64,000 nt of DNA from Hymenobacter monticola (lineage in GTDB: Bacteria > Bacteroidota > Bacteroidia > Cytophagales > Hymenobacteraceae): positions 868,001 to 932,000 of the forward strand of contig NZ_CP094534.1 of assembly GCF_022811645.1 (NCBI RefSeq), given 5' to 3'. Positions 1 to 8,845 of this stretch are shown piece by piece. The stretch's first letter is position 1; each line of letters opens with the position of its first letter. The position numbers and the translations under genes are program-made. A model generated the notes under the pieces. The model was not told the origin of the DNA and did not search any database. It worked only from the letters and a program-made list of their open reading frames with translations.

Positions 1-46
1 TGCTCTCCGGGTTGGGAGAGGCTTCGGCATAAATGGAAACAGACAT
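1..46 (-). CDS. Nfu/NifU-family protein, 5' end only (partial)
   Basis: Only the first 15 codons lie in the window; the gene runs off the left edge. The reverse-strand ATG at 46 opens a frame reading MSVSIYAEASPNPES. The PNPE(S/T) stretch after a short beta strand is the usual start of the Nfu N-terminal domain in Bacteroidota NifU-like Fe-S scaffold proteins, which pass Fe-S clusters to target apoproteins. An exact -7 promoter element lies about 50 bases upstream. The call rests on a very short stretch and on family memory. Confidence 0.55.
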   Translation of the reverse strand, partial: MSVSIYAEASPNPES

Positions 47-94
47 GGCTGGGAGGCTTTAAATCAAGGAGAAAGCTTGACGCGCTTGCAACGG

Positions 95-102
95 CAAAGA
101 TA
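95..102 (-). promoter_or_regulatory. Bacteroidota -7 promoter element (TATCTTTG)
   Basis: On the reverse strand this reads TATCTTTG, an exact match to TAnnTTTG. It is 49 bases upstream of the partial Nfu-like gene and points toward it. No convincing -33 TTTG was identified. Confidence 0.5.
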
Positions 103-148
103 CAACCGCAATGGGGCACGAGAGGTTGCAAATGTAGGTACATTGATT

Positions 149-230
149 TGTAGCGTGGACGCTGCGAGTCCGCGCTTGGTCGAACGTCCTCCCCGCCCGT
201 AATGCGCGGACTCGCCGAGTCCGCGCTACA
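149..230. repeat. Intergenic palindromic element at the aroC 3' end
   Basis: Arms 149-175 and 204-230 are inverted copies matching at about 24 of 27 positions, with a 28-base loop. The second arm contains the aroC stop codon (226-228). The outer arm sequence (TGTAGCG...GTCCGCGC) is related to the element at 62828-62914. It could act as a hairpin 3' end for aroC, but no T-tract follows. Confidence 0.7.
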
Positions 231-1305
231 GCTTGTTCGCCCGTGCGCGCAGCAGCAAGTCGGCCAGCACCAGCTGCGTCATGGCTTCCACGATGGGCAC
301 GGCGCGGGGCAGCACGCAGGCATCGTGCCGGCCACGGCCCACCAGCGTCACCGCTTCGCCCTGGTCGTTGATGGTTTGCTGGGGCTGCAACAGGGTGGCC
401 ACGGGCTTGAAGGCTACCCGGAAATAAATGTCCTGCCCATTGCTGATGCCGCCCTGGCTGCCGCCGCTGTGGTTGGTGCGGGTGCGCACGGCACCGGTTT
501 CGTCGGTGTAAAACTCGTCGTTGTGCACCGAGCCGGGCAGCTTGGTGCCCGCAAAGCCGGAGCCAAACTCAAACCCTTTCACCGCATTAATGCTCAGCAA
601 AGCGTGGCCCAGCACGGCCGGCAGCTTGTCGAACACGGGCTCGCCCAGCCCGGCGGGCACGCGCCGGGCCACGCCCGTAATCACGCCGCCCACGGTGTCG
701 CGCGCGGCCTGCGCTTCGCGGATGCGGGCTTCCATGCGGGCGGCTGTTTCGGGGTGCGGGCAGCGCACAGGGTTGCTGTCAATTAAGCTTAAATCCAGCT
801 CCTGGTAGTCCAGCGGCACTTCTACCTCGCCCACGGCCGACACGTAGGCCACAATCTCAACCCCGAAATGCGCCAGCAGCTGCATGGCCACGGCACCGGC
901 GGCCACACGAGCGGCGGTTTCGCGGGCCGAACTGCGGCCGCCGCCGCGGTAGTCGCGCCGGCCGTATTTCACGTCGTAAGTGTAGTCGGCGTGGCTGGCG
1001 CGGTAGGCGTGGGCAATGTGCGAGTAGTCGTCGGAACGTTGGTCGGCGTTGGGGATGAACAGGCTGATGGGCGTGCCGGTGGTGAGCCCCTCAAACAGGC
1101 CCGACTGAATGTGCACGGTGTCAGCTTCCTTGCGCGGCGTGGTGAGGTCGGACTGCCCCGGCCGGCGCCGGTCGAGCGCCGCCTGAATCCGGGCGGCATC
1201 GACGGCCACCCCGGCCGGGCAGCCATCAATGACAACGCCAATGCCCGCCCCGTGCGACTCGCCAAACGTGGTGATGCGAAAGAGGGAGCCGAAAGTATTG
1301 GACAT
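226..1305 (-). CDS. aroC: Chorismate synthase
   Basis: Catalyses the last shikimate-pathway step, 5-enolpyruvylshikimate 3-phosphate to chorismate, using reduced FMN; cytosolic. The ATG at 1305 gives 359 residues, the family's normal length. The frame stays open upstream to 1692, but that part reads through the neighbouring batD gene and an inverted repeat and does not resemble the family. Visible family signatures are GESHG (residues 15-19), [17 protein letters not shown] in the middle and [14 protein letters not shown] near residue 300. It lies downstream of and co-directional with batD, separated by a palindromic element. The stop codon is embedded in another palindrome. Function is secure. 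Confidence 0.97.
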   Translation of the reverse strand: MSNTFGSLFRITTFGESHGAGIGVVIDGCPAGVAVDAARIQAALDRRRPGQSDLTTPRKEADTVHIQSGLFEGLTTGTPISLFIPNADQRSDDYSHIAHAYRASHADYTYDVKYGRRDYRGGGRSSARETAARVAAGAVAMQLLAHFGVEIVAYVSAVGEVEVPLDYQELDLSLIDSNPVRCPHPETAARMEARIREAQAARDTVGGVITGVARRVPAGLGEPVFDKLPAVLGHALLSINAVKGFEFGSGFAGTKLPGSVHNDEFYTDETGAVRTRTNHSGGSQGGISNGQDIYFRVAFKPVATLLQPQQTINDQGEAVTLVGRGRHDACVLPRAVPIVEAMTQLVLADLLLRARANKL

Positions 1306-1400
1306 GGTTTTGGTGCTTGGTTGTTGGGGCCTAGTGTTTGGTTGCTGGCTCTCGTGCGGGAGAAACCAAGCACCAGGCACCAACAACCAAGCACCAAACT
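1306..1400. repeat. Palindromic element between batD and aroC
   Basis: This fills the whole gap between the two genes. Outer arms 1306-1326 and 1380-1400 match as inverted repeats at about 19 of 21 positions (core TTGGTGCTTGGTTGTTGG). Further copies of the same word, GTGTTTGGTTG and CCAAGCACCAGG, sit inside the loop, so several nested hairpins are possible. The right arm abuts the batD stop codon. Confidence 0.7.
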
Positions 1401-2914
1401 TACGCCCGCCGCCCGGCCCGCCACCAGCCGAAGCCCGCCAGCCCCGCCAGGCCGATGAGCAGCCAGTCGGCGTAGTGGCGCACGTCGCGGTACACGTCCA
1501 CCGACTGCAGGGTGTCGTCGGCATTGGCCAGGGCGGGGCCGTAGAAGGGGTCGTCCTCGGGCTTGGGCAAGGCCGTGGGAGTGGCTGCAACGCCCTCCAC
1601 ATTCGGGCGCAACTGGGGCCGCAGGGTGTCGTAGCGGGCCGTGGCGGGGTTGAACACCACCAGGCGGATGAGGCTGTCGAGCGGCAGCACACCGGGGCGC
1701 CGCGCCACCAGCCGGTAGCGAAACAGCTTGCGCCCGCCGCCCGGCGTGGGCTGTTCTTTCACTTCGGGGCCAAACACTTCCAGGCCCGGCCAAGCCGGCC
1801 ACGAGGGCGCCAGCACGGCCGCCAGGTTGCCGCTTCCTTCTACGCCAAAAATGTAGGTGAACGACTCGCCCACCCGAAACCGGGTGCGGCTGGCGGCTTC
1901 CCGCATTCGAAAATTGCCCACGGGCACGGCCCCGCGCTGGTCTGCCTCCGGCAGGGCCTGCACCTGCACCTGCGCGCCCGGCGCGTAGTAGGTTTTGTAG
2001 CCGGCCAGGCGGTTGTCCTGGCCCGGCTCGGGCTTTTTCAGCACCTTGAATTTCACCATGGTCAGGGCCAGGGGCGGGAAGCGGAGGGGCTGGGTCGTGA
2101 GCGGATAATAGATGTTTTCGGCCAGCCGGAAGCGCAGGTAGCGCTGGCCCTGGTGGCGCACGGTGTCGGGCGTCACGCTGGCTTCGGGGCCGGGCTCCTG
2201 CCAGGCGGTGGGCTGGTGCAACTCGTGCAGCAACGGCGGCAGCTGGTCGTTGAAATCGTGAAAGTCCAGCAGGGCCTGGTCTTCGGGCTTAAGGTAGAAG
2301 TACAGGCCCACGCGCACGCCCTCGCCCACAAACACGCGCGGCTGCTCGGCCACCACGGCCAAAAAGGCGTGGTCGGGCACGTCCTGGTACAGCGCCGCCT
2401 TGGGCTTGCCGAACATCTTGTCGAGGTCGGCCACGGCTTGCAGGGGAGCGGTGGGGTTGGCGGGCTTGGTGATGGTGCCGGGGTTGGGCGCCGGGGCCGG
2501 TCCCACGTGCACGGTGCTGCCGCCGCCGCGCAGCACCACGCCATTCACGGTGAGCTGAAAGGGCTTGATAACGACGTCGCCCTCGCCATAAGGCACGTAG
2601 CGCTGCGTGATGGTGACGTCGACGAAGCGGCGGCCCTGCACGGTGCGCACGGTGTTGGTGCGCGTCTTGCCGGCCTTTTTAAAGCCGTCCAGCTCCGGAA
2701 AATCCGAGTACTTCTCCAGCGTGCCGCCGCCTAGCCGGAAGCCCAGCGTGAAAACACCCGTGACGGGCAAGGTGGCCGGGCCGGGCACCAGCTCCACATC
2801 GGCCGGGGCTGGGCTGGTGGCCGGCTTGGGGGCGCCGGGTTGCGCCACGGCCGTGCTTAGCCCCAGCAGCCACCAGAGGCCTGCCATTTGCCAAAAAAGT
2901 CTTCCCATAGTCAC
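1400..2914 (-). CDS. BatD-like protein (oxygen-tolerance family)
   Basis: 504 residues. An N-terminal signal peptide ends near AQPG (residue 26). A large periplasmic region of beta-sandwich type follows, then one transmembrane helix at about 483-500 ([18 protein letters not shown]) and a short basic tail. This is the architecture of BatD, which in Bacteroidota usually sits with moxR and other bat genes (VWA and TPR proteins) and is linked to envelope stress. Here it is isolated from bat genes, next to aroC, and a moxR gene lies 40 kb away at 43378. Function is inferred from architecture and N-terminal motifs ([18 protein letters not shown] type); the exact role in the cell is not settled even for the family. 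Confidence 0.75.
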   Translation of the reverse strand: MTMGRLFWQMAGLWWLLGLSTAVAQPGAPKPATSPAPADVELVPGPATLPVTGVFTLGFRLGGGTLEKYSDFPELDGFKKAGKTRTNTVRTVQGRRFVDVTITQRYVPYGEGDVVIKPFQLTVNGVVLRGGGSTVHVGPAPAPNPGTITKPANPTAPLQAVADLDKMFGKPKAALYQDVPDHAFLAVVAEQPRVFVGEGVRVGLYFYLKPEDQALLDFHDFNDQLPPLLHELHQPTAWQEPGPEASVTPDTVRHQGQRYLRFRLAENIYYPLTTQPLRFPPLALTMVKFKVLKKPEPGQDNRLAGYKTYYAPGAQVQVQALPEADQRGAVPVGNFRMREAASRTRFRVGESFTYIFGVEGSGNLAAVLAPSWPAWPGLEVFGPEVKEQPTPGGGRKLFRYRLVARRPGVLPLDSLIRLVVFNPATARYDTLRPQLRPNVEGVAATPTALPKPEDDPFYGPALANADDTLQSVDVYRDVRHYADWLLIGLAGLAGFGWWRAGRRA

Positions 2915-3181
2915 CGGCTCGTTAGCACACCTTAAAAGTAGGCTGAATTGCTGGAATCCGTATTTTCATCAAAACCACATCAGGATATATACAACGGCCG
3001 GCGGGCATTTGCAAAATAAAATTTCGACTTGGCGAATCCTTTCCGGCGGCTACTGCCGTATCTGCCCTCACAAACCCCAACAATAAAATCGGATTTGTTT
3101 CCCAAAATGGCCCTTGCCGGGCCGTGCGGATAGTTATTGCCTTTTCTGACCACTTCGTTTTTCCACCAAACTTTTCTCACC

Positions 3182-3955
3182 ATGTCCGACAATCTCCAGC
3201 CCCGCGGCTCCGACGATGCCTCGTTCGCTCAGCCGCTGTACACGCCCATCAAGCGGCGCTCGTTCTTCATGTATGCCGGCGCCACGGCCGGGGCCACGGC
3301 CCTGGTGCTGGCTGGCTGCTCTAAAGACAGCGACCCCGTTGTTACCAACAACCTCATCGACGTGGGCTCGGGCGATACCGGCGTGCTGAACTATGCCTAC
3401 GCGCTGGAGCAGCTGGAAGCCGGTTTCTACACCGCCCTGCGCGATGGCAGCTACTACAAAGGCCTGGGCGCCAACAGCGCTGAGAAGCTTATTCTCGATG
3501 ACCTCTACTACCACGAAGTCATTCACCGCGAATTCTTTAAAGCCGCCATCACCAGCGGCCGCATCAACGACAGCCTGAAGCCGGACTTCTCCAAAGTCGA
3601 CTTCAGCAGCCGCACCAGCGTGCTGGGCACGGCCAAGGCATTCGAAGACCTCGGCGTGGCGGCCTACAACGGCGCCGGCCAGTACATCACCTCGCCCTTG
3701 TACCTCACGCTGGCCGGCAAGATTGTGTCGGTGGAAGCCCGCCACGCGGCCATTATCCGCGACCTCGTGAAGGAAGGCGACTTCGTGGGCAACGACATCG
3801 TGACCCTCACCAGCGCCAACGCCAGCGCCAGCGCTGGTGGGGCCGCCCCGAGCGGCTCCAGCGTGGAGCGCTCGATGACGCCCACCGAGGTGGTGAACGT
3901 AGCCAACGGCTTCCTGGCCGAAGGCTCCAAGCTCAACGTTTCGGGCCTGAAATAA
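3182..3955 (+). CDS. Ferritin-like domain lipoprotein, pair 1 first member (A1)
   Basis: 257 residues from the ATG at 3182; the open frame begins at 3137 but only the later start gives the export signal. Residues 24-46 show a twin-arginine-like stretch (KRRSFFMYAG) and a lipobox LAGC with lipidation Cys46, so it is probably folded before export and anchored by lipid. Four helices of the ferritin-like superfamily (Ferritin_2 type) follow: ALEQLEAGFY, then HEVIHREFF, then FEDLGVAAYNG, then VEARHAAIIRDL. The two ExxH motifs (EVIH, EARH) and acidic residues could bind a di-metal site. The partner gene starts 37 bases downstream. Substrate and activity are unknown; paralogues lie at 5195 and 6971. 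Confidence 0.85.
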   Translation: MSDNLQPRGSDDASFAQPLYTPIKRRSFFMYAGATAGATALVLAGCSKDSDPVVTNNLIDVGSGDTGVLNYAYALEQLEAGFYTALRDGSYYKGLGANSAEKLILDDLYYHEVIHREFFKAAITSGRINDSLKPDFSKVDFSSRTSVLGTAKAFEDLGVAAYNGAGQYITSPLYLTLAGKIVSVEARHAAIIRDLVKEGDFVGNDIVTLTSANASASAGGAAPSGSSVERSMTPTEVVNVANGFLAEGSKLNVSGLK

Positions 3956-3992
3956 CCTCCCTTTCTCCTTTCAACTCTGAATCCTCATTGTC

Positions 3993-4955
3993 ATGAATCT
4001 ATTTCAAATCATCTCGGAAATCGAGAAAGTGGACCCGGAAGTGTACGACCGCCTCGATTCGCGCCGGAGCATTTTCAAGCACATGACCGGCCTGGGCCAG
4101 AAGCTGTCGGCAGCGGCCCTGCCGCTGGCGGTGGGCGCCATCTTCAACAAGGTGTATGCCCAAACGCCCATGAACGCCTCGGTGAACGACGTGCTGAACT
4201 TCGCCCTGAGCCTGGAGTACCTCGAATCGTACTTCTACAACGCAGGGCAAGCTTCTGCCCCCCTGCAACTCGGCCTCAGCACCACCAACAAAGCGGCGCT
4301 GGAAATCATTAGAGTCGACGAGTCGAACCACGTGACCTTCCTGCGCGGGGTACTGGGTGCGGCCGCCATCACGCCCCCCACCACGGCTACCTTCGACTAC
4401 ACCGGCGGCAAAGGCACTGGCGCGGGTCCGTTTGCCGATGTATTCATCAACCCGGCCACTTACCTGGCCGTGGCCCAGTCGCTGGAAGATACCGGCGTGC
4501 GGGCTTACAAAGGCGGCGCCCCGCTGCTGATGAGCAACAAAACGGTGCTCACCGCTGCCCTCAACATTCACTCGGTGGAAGCCCGTCACGCCTCCCGCCT
4601 GCGCACCATGCGCCGCGGTGGCGCCAACAACAACGCCGCTTCGCAAGGCGTACCGGCGGCTCCCTACAATGCGGCCCCCAAAAGCTGGATTTCCGGCACC
4701 GATAACGGTGGCGCCTCGCCCGCCCAAACGGCCCCCATCTACGGTGCAGGCAACAACACGAACGCGCCTACCGGTGTCACCTTCGATGCCGAAAGCAACA
4801 CCACCCAAGGCGGTGCCAACCTGACCACCCTGCCCAACACGACCGGCTTCCCGGCGTCGGCTTTCTCCGAGGCCTTCGACGAAGCCCTGGACGTGACGAC
4901 GGTGAAAGCCATTGCCCGCACCTTCGTGGTGAACGGCAGCACGTTCCTGGCGTAG
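3993..4955 (+). CDS. Ferritin-like domain protein, pair 1 second member (B1)
   Basis: 320 residues. It begins MNLFQIISEIEKVDPEVYDR, followed by SRRSIFKHM and a hydrophobic segment ending at VYAQ, which looks like a cleaved (possibly Tat) export signal without a lipobox cysteine. The ferritin-like helices are visible as LSLEYLESYFYN, DESNHVTFL, LEDTGVRAYKG and VEARHASRLRTM, with both ExxH motifs intact (ESNH, EARH). About 120 C-terminal residues rich in Asn, Thr, Ala and Pro follow the bundle and have no recognised domain. It follows A1 after 37 bases and is closed by a strong terminator, so A1-B1 is probably one transcript. The exported partner of A1 is the obvious candidate binding partner; this is inference. 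Confidence 0.83.
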   Translation: MNLFQIISEIEKVDPEVYDRLDSRRSIFKHMTGLGQKLSAAALPLAVGAIFNKVYAQTPMNASVNDVLNFALSLEYLESYFYNAGQASAPLQLGLSTTNKAALEIIRVDESNHVTFLRGVLGAAAITPPTTATFDYTGGKGTGAGPFADVFINPATYLAVAQSLEDTGVRAYKGGAPLLMSNKTVLTAALNIHSVEARHASRLRTMRRGGANNNAASQGVPAAPYNAAPKSWISGTDNGGASPAQTAPIYGAGNNTNAPTGVTFDAESNTTQGGANLTTLPNTTGFPASAFSEAFDEALDVTTVKAIARTFVVNGSTFLA

Positions 4956-4985
4956 TTTTTCAAAGCCGCCAATTATTTGCCAATG

Positions 4986-5017
4986 AAAAGGGCTGACCTC
5001 CGGGTCGGCCCTTTTTT
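4986..5017 (+). terminator. Rho-independent terminator after ferritin pair 1
   Basis: Stem GGGCTGACC/GGTCGGCCC (4990-4998 with 5003-5011, one G-T wobble), a four-base loop and six T residues. It sits 30 bases after the B1 stop. Confidence 0.85.
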
Positions 5018-5194
5018 GTGCTTTGCAGGCAGCCGGCTTGGGTTGCTATTGCGTGTCAGGTACCAGACGACGGACCATTTCCGTTGCCGGGCCGTTACTT
5101 TTACTTGCCCAACCATACAACCTCCGGGCCCGGTGCCGGCTCTTGCCTGCGTAGCAGCTCCCGAACCGGAGCGTTCGATACTTATTTAGTTTTC

Positions 5195-5875
5195 ATGTCC
5201 GACAATCTTCAGCCGCTGTACACGCCCATCAAGCGGCGCTCCTTCTTCACGTATGCCGGGGCTACGGCCCTGGTGCTCGCCGGCTGTTCTAAAGACAGCG
5301 ACCCTACTACCTCCACGCCCGGCACCATCAGCCTCGGCGCAGGCGATGTGGGCGTGCTCAACTACGCCTACGCGCTGGAGCAGCTCGAAGCCGCGTTCTA
5401 CGCGCAGGTGGTGAAAACGCCGGCCGCCGACTTCCTGGCCGGCGAGTTGGCCTATTTCACGCAGATAGCGGCGCACGAGGCCATTCACCGCGACTTCCTG
5501 AAAGCCGCCATCACCAAGGAAAAAGTCGGCTCCTTGCTGCAGGACCTGACGCCGATTTTTACGACCATCAATTTCAGCAGCCGCAACAGCGTGCTCACCG
5601 CCGCCAAGCTGTTTGAAGACTTGGGCGTGGCCGCTTACAACGGGGCCGGCATCTTGCTGAAAAGCCAGGCCTACCTCACCGTTGCCGGCCAGATTGCGTC
5701 GGTGGAAGCCCGCCACGCCGCCCTGGTGCGCGACCTGCTGACGCCCGGCTCATTTGCCGCCGACGACCAGATTGACGCCAACGGCCTCGATAAGCAGATG
5801 ACGCCGACCGACGTGATTGCCGCTGCCCAAAGCTTCATCACCCAACAGCTCGATGCCAGCTTAGTTGGCAAATAA
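5195..5875 (+). CDS. Ferritin-like domain lipoprotein, pair 2 first member (A2)
   Basis: 226 residues from the ATG at 5195; the frame is open from 5018 but the earlier part lacks a signal. The first residues (MSDNLQPLYTPIKRRSFF) are nearly those of A1 after a short deletion. The lipobox LAGC puts lipidated Cys at position 31, behind an RR motif. The bundle helices are ALEQLEAAFY, AHEAIHRDFL, FEDLGVAAYNG and VEARHAALVRDL, with ExxH motifs EAIH and EARH intact. It is clearly a tandem duplicate of A1, including the CSKDSDP region after the lipid cysteine. The partner B2 starts 33 bases downstream. A role in metal or redox chemistry at the envelope is inferred only from the fold. Confidence 0.85.
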   Translation: MSDNLQPLYTPIKRRSFFTYAGATALVLAGCSKDSDPTTSTPGTISLGAGDVGVLNYAYALEQLEAAFYAQVVKTPAADFLAGELAYFTQIAAHEAIHRDFLKAAITKEKVGSLLQDLTPIFTTINFSSRNSVLTAAKLFEDLGVAAYNGAGILLKSQAYLTVAGQIASVEARHAALVRDLLTPGSFAADDQIDANGLDKQMTPTDVIAAAQSFITQQLDASLVGK

Positions 5876-5908
5876 GGCCCTCCCTTCTGCTCGTAACTAC
5901 TTATTGCC

Positions 5909-6799
5909 ATGAATTTTTTTCAAATTATCGACCAGCTTGCGGCCGTAGACCCCGACGTTCTCGACCGCTTCGATTCGCGGCGCGCGGTGTTCAACTCCCT
6001 GGGCTCCGTGGCCAAGCGCACGGCCCTGGCCGCCACGCCGCTGTTTGTGGGCGCGCTGTTTCAGAAGGCCTACGCCGGTACCAAATCCACGCCGGCAGAG
6101 GTGCTGAACTACGCCCTGACCCTGGAATTGCTCGAAGCCGACTACTACCGGTTGTTTCTGGCGGCCGGCACCCTCCCGGCGGGCGCCGACACAGCGGCCA
6201 TCACCCAAATTAAAAAGCACGAAGACGCGCACGTGGCGCTGCTCACGAGCGCCATTCGCGCGGCGGGCGGCACGCCCGTGACGGGCAGCCCGACGGCGGG
6301 CGTGCGTTTCAAGCCCTCGGCCTTCCCTGCTACTTACGCCGGCCAGTTGCAGGTGGCTCAGGTGCTGGAAGATGCCGGCGTGCGCGCCTACAAGGGCCGC
6401 GCCGCCGAGCTGGTGGGTACTACGCTGCTCACCACGGCCCTGCAAATTCATTCGGTGGAAGCGCGCCACGCAGCCCATATTCGCCGGATGCGGGGCCAGC
6501 AGCCGTGGGTGAGCAACGGCGACGACCTCGCCGCGCACCCCGTTTACTCCAGCGGCGTCACGGCCACTCCCTCCACCACCGTGACCACGGCTGGCGGCAC
6601 TTTCGGCATTCCGGCCTACACGGCCCCCAGCCCCGCCGAAAACAACATTGTGCAGGTGGGCTTGCCCATCACCACGGCCTTCGGCACCACCGCCCCCAAC
6701 TACCCCTACAGCCCCGCCAATGCGGCGGCGGCTTTTGATGAATACCTGCAAGCCGCCGAGGTATTGGACGCCTCACGGGCCGGGGGCCTGCTGGCTTAA
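5909..6799 (+). CDS. Ferritin-like domain protein, pair 2 second member (B2)
   Basis: 296 residues, paralogue of B1 with the same start (MNFFQIIDQLAAVDPDVLDR) and the same export region (SRRAVFNSL, hydrophobic stretch, KAYAGTK). Bundle helices are LTLELLEADYYRLF, KKHEDAHVALL, LEDAGVRAYKG and VEARHAAHIRRM; both ExxH motifs (EDAH, EARH) are present. The Thr/Pro/Ala-rich C-terminal extension of about 100 residues ends in a conserved short helix with AFDEYLQAAEVLDASR, which B1 shares in form (EAFDEALDVTTVKA). A weak hairpin follows. Likely co-transcribed with A2. Confidence 0.83.
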   Translation: MNFFQIIDQLAAVDPDVLDRFDSRRAVFNSLGSVAKRTALAATPLFVGALFQKAYAGTKSTPAEVLNYALTLELLEADYYRLFLAAGTLPAGADTAAITQIKKHEDAHVALLTSAIRAAGGTPVTGSPTAGVRFKPSAFPATYAGQLQVAQVLEDAGVRAYKGRAAELVGTTLLTTALQIHSVEARHAAHIRRMRGQQPWVSNGDDLAAHPVYSSGVTATPSTTVTTAGGTFGIPAYTAPSPAENNIVQVGLPITTAFGTTAPNYPYSPANAAAAFDEYLQAAEVLDASRAGGLLA

Positions 6800-6840
6800 G
6801 TTGGCTGCCAAGACACTTTTTTAGCCCTGGCGCTCTTATG

Positions 6841-6870
6841 AAGCCGGTTCCGCCTGCACGGGGCCGGCTT
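6841..6870 (+). terminator. Possible weak terminator after ferritin pair 2
   Basis: AAGCCGG (6841-6847) pairs with CCGGCTT (6864-6870) across a 16-base loop, followed by TGTTGT rather than a clean T-tract. It may function weakly, letting transcription continue into pair 3. Confidence 0.4.
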
Positions 6871-6908
6871 TGTTGTGCCGGCCTTGCAACCATTGGACGG
6901 GCAGGAAG

Positions 6909-6916
6909 TACCTTTG
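6909..6916 (+). promoter_or_regulatory. Bacteroidota -7 promoter element (TACCTTTG)
   Basis: Exact TAnnTTTG match 55 bases upstream of A3. It suggests the third ferritin-like pair has its own promoter. Confidence 0.55.
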
Positions 6917-6970
6917 TATTGGCTGGGGCCCGGCTTATCGGGTTGGCGGGCTGGCTTGAATTGTTTACGA

Positions 6971-7726
6971 ATGTCTGACCACTCTCATTTGCCCGCGCGG
7001 CGGGAGCCGCTGCTGGGGCGGCGCTTGTTTTTACAGGTTTCGGCCGCGTCGGCGGCTTCGGTAGCCTTGGTGGCGGCGGGCTGCGGCTCTTCTTCCACGC
7101 CCACCCCGGCGTCCGCTTCCACTCAGATTGTCCTGCCCGAGGGCAACCAAGGGCTGCTCTCCTACGCCTATTTTCTGGCCCTGGCCCAGGCCACTACCTA
7201 TCAGAAGGTGGTTGACGCGCCGCCCGGCGACTTATCTGCGGCCGAGCGGTCCATTTTCAGCGACCTGCGCGACCACGCCGTGGTGCACCGCGAAACGCTG
7301 CGCTACCTCATCGACCCTACCCGCGCCAATCAGCTTTTTCCCACGGATTTCGCCTTCAACCTAGCGTCGTTCACACTCACCACGCGAGCCGGGGTGCTGG
7401 CAGCGGCGCAGCAGCTCGAAGACCTGGTGGCGGCGGCCTACCCCGTGATTTTGCCGCTGTTCAACAGCGCGAACGTATACAAACGCACGCTGCTGCTCAA
7501 GATGTCGACGGTGCAGGCCCGGCACGCCGCCACGGTGCGCGACCTGCTCACGCCCGGCGGCTTTGCCAGCAGCGCCGTGGTCGACGGCAACGGGCAGCTC
7601 ATCGTCAAAACACCCACGGCCGTGCTCACGGCGCTGGCGCCCTTCGTGGCGCCCTACGTGCTGGTCATCACCTGCCCCGACACCAACCCCGGCACCGACG
7701 CCGGCCTTTGCACCGCCAACGGCTAG
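6971..7726 (+). CDS. Degenerate ferritin-like lipoprotein, pair 3 first member (A3)
   Basis: 251 residues from the ATG at 6971, where the export signal begins (LLGRRLFLQVSAASAAS, lipobox VAAGC, Cys38). The fold is recognisable by alignment with A1 and A2, but key residues differ. The first helix reads YFLALAQATTY, without the two Glu of ALEQLEAGFY. The first ExxH is replaced by HAVVH (Glu to Ala). The last motif is VQARH instead of VEARH (Glu to Gln). Only the third-helix LEDL is kept. If these are the metal ligands, this copy cannot hold a normal di-metal centre. It ends with a cysteine-containing tail (TCPDTNPGTDAGLC). Partner B3 starts 45 bases downstream. Confidence 0.75.
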   Translation: MSDHSHLPARREPLLGRRLFLQVSAASAASVALVAAGCGSSSTPTPASASTQIVLPEGNQGLLSYAYFLALAQATTYQKVVDAPPGDLSAAERSIFSDLRDHAVVHRETLRYLIDPTRANQLFPTDFAFNLASFTLTTRAGVLAAAQQLEDLVAAAYPVILPLFNSANVYKRTLLLKMSTVQARHAATVRDLLTPGGFASSAVVDGNGQLIVKTPTAVLTALAPFVAPYVLVITCPDTNPGTDAGLCTANG

Positions 7727-7771
7727 CGCCGCCTTTTTCGTTATTTCCACGGCCGCTCCGGCGGTTCCCGC

Positions 7772-8626
7772 ATGAAGCTGATATCCCTGCTTGACCACTT
7801 GGCCGCCACGCCGGCCACTGCTTCGGCCGCCCCACGCCGCGACGTGCTGGCGCAGCTGGGCCGGGCCGCCGTAGCGGCGCTGCCGCTGGCCCTCGGCGCA
7901 CGGCCTGCCGCTGCCGCCACCAACGACTCAACCTTGGATGCCCTGCTGCAGCTGCTGCAGCTCGAGCGCCTGCAAGCGGCGCTCTACACCCAGGGTCTGG
8001 CCGCTGCGGGTCTGATTCCGGCCGGCCAGACGGCTGATTTTCAGCGCCTGCAGGCCCACCAAAGCCAGCACGTCGCGTTCCTGACGCGCACCCTGCAGGA
8101 CGCGGGCAGCACCGTGCCCGCTGCTCCCACGTTCGATTTTAGCGGCCGGCGCAACGTGGCCGCCAACCCGGAGCTGTTTCCGGGCGTGTTCAGCAACTAC
8201 GACAATTTCCTAGCCCTGGCGCAGCAGATTGAGGACTTCGGGGTGCGCCTCTACCAAAACCACGCCTTCAACATCACCACCGATGCCCGCCTGACCCAGG
8301 CCGTGCTGCGCATGCAAAGCGTGGAAGCCCAGCACTCGGCCCATGTGCGCAGCCTGCGCCGCGGGCGGGGCGCCACGGTTGGTACCTGGCCCAGCGACGA
8401 AGACGCCGCCATTGTGCGGCCGGCAGCGGCCCAGGCCCTCACCGCCGCCGCTACCGGCGGCGAGGCCAACGTGACGCAATACGCCACGGCCGGCACCACC
8501 CTGCCGTTTGGGACGTTCTTCCTCATCCGCGACAATACGGCCATCAGCGACCCCTCGCTGGCCGAGGCGTTCGACGAGCCCATTACCAGCGCCGTGGGCC
8601 AGGCCGCCCTCAACTTATTCAGCTAA
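7772..8626 (+). CDS. Degenerate ferritin-like protein, pair 3 second member (B3)
   Basis: 284 residues with the same plan as B1 and B2: short acidic start, RRDVLAQLGRAAVAALPLAL export region ending at AAAAT, a ferritin-like bundle and a low-complexity tail. Helix 1 is LQLERLQAALY (second Glu changed to Gln). The first ExxH is QSQH instead of ESNH or EDAH. The second is EAQH, which retains Glu and His. It thus mirrors the ligand loss of its partner A3. The tail keeps the common ending SLAEAFDEPITSAVGQAAL. A perfect terminator hairpin closes the unit. Confidence 0.75.
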   Translation: MKLISLLDHLAATPATASAAPRRDVLAQLGRAAVAALPLALGARPAAAATNDSTLDALLQLLQLERLQAALYTQGLAAAGLIPAGQTADFQRLQAHQSQHVAFLTRTLQDAGSTVPAAPTFDFSGRRNVAANPELFPGVFSNYDNFLALAQQIEDFGVRLYQNHAFNITTDARLTQAVLRMQSVEAQHSAHVRSLRRGRGATVGTWPSDEDAAIVRPAAAQALTAAATGGEANVTQYATAGTTLPFGTFFLIRDNTAISDPSLAEAFDEPITSAVGQAALNLFS

Positions 8627-8662
8627 GCCGGCAAACGGCATAAGATTTTGGCATTTTTTCGG

Positions 8663-8688
8663 AAAAGAGCGGCCCTGGCCGCTCTTTT
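8663..8688 (+). terminator. Rho-independent terminator closing the ferritin cluster
   Basis: Perfect self-complementary stem AAAAGAGCGGCC/GGCCGCTCTTTT (8663-8674 with 8677-8688) ending in T residues, 37 bases after the B3 stop. Confidence 0.85.
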
Positions 8689-8845
8689 CGCGTATTGCCT
8701 CTCCCACAAGCACCACAGGCCCTACGCTTCTGCTTGCGTTCGCCTCCTGCTATATTGTATCTTTCCTATTATCCGAATAACCAAGCCCGAGCGTAGCCCG
8801 GGTGTCGCCGCTCTCCAGTTTCCACCGTCCTCCCCATCCCACCCA

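Noticed and set aside
226..1692. Extension of aroC to a 488-residue protein
   Set aside because: The added N-terminal 129 residues read the complement of batD and an inverted repeat and are Pro/Arg/Thr-rich shadow sequence; the ATG at 1305 gives the family length.
202..2734. Long plus-strand open frames opposite aroC and batD
   Set aside because: High GC leaves antisense frames open. Their products are rich in Gly, His, Gln, Ala and Val without family motifs.
8648..8845. N-terminal extension of the 71-residue gene to 137 residues
   Set aside because: It would start inside the perfect terminator after B3.
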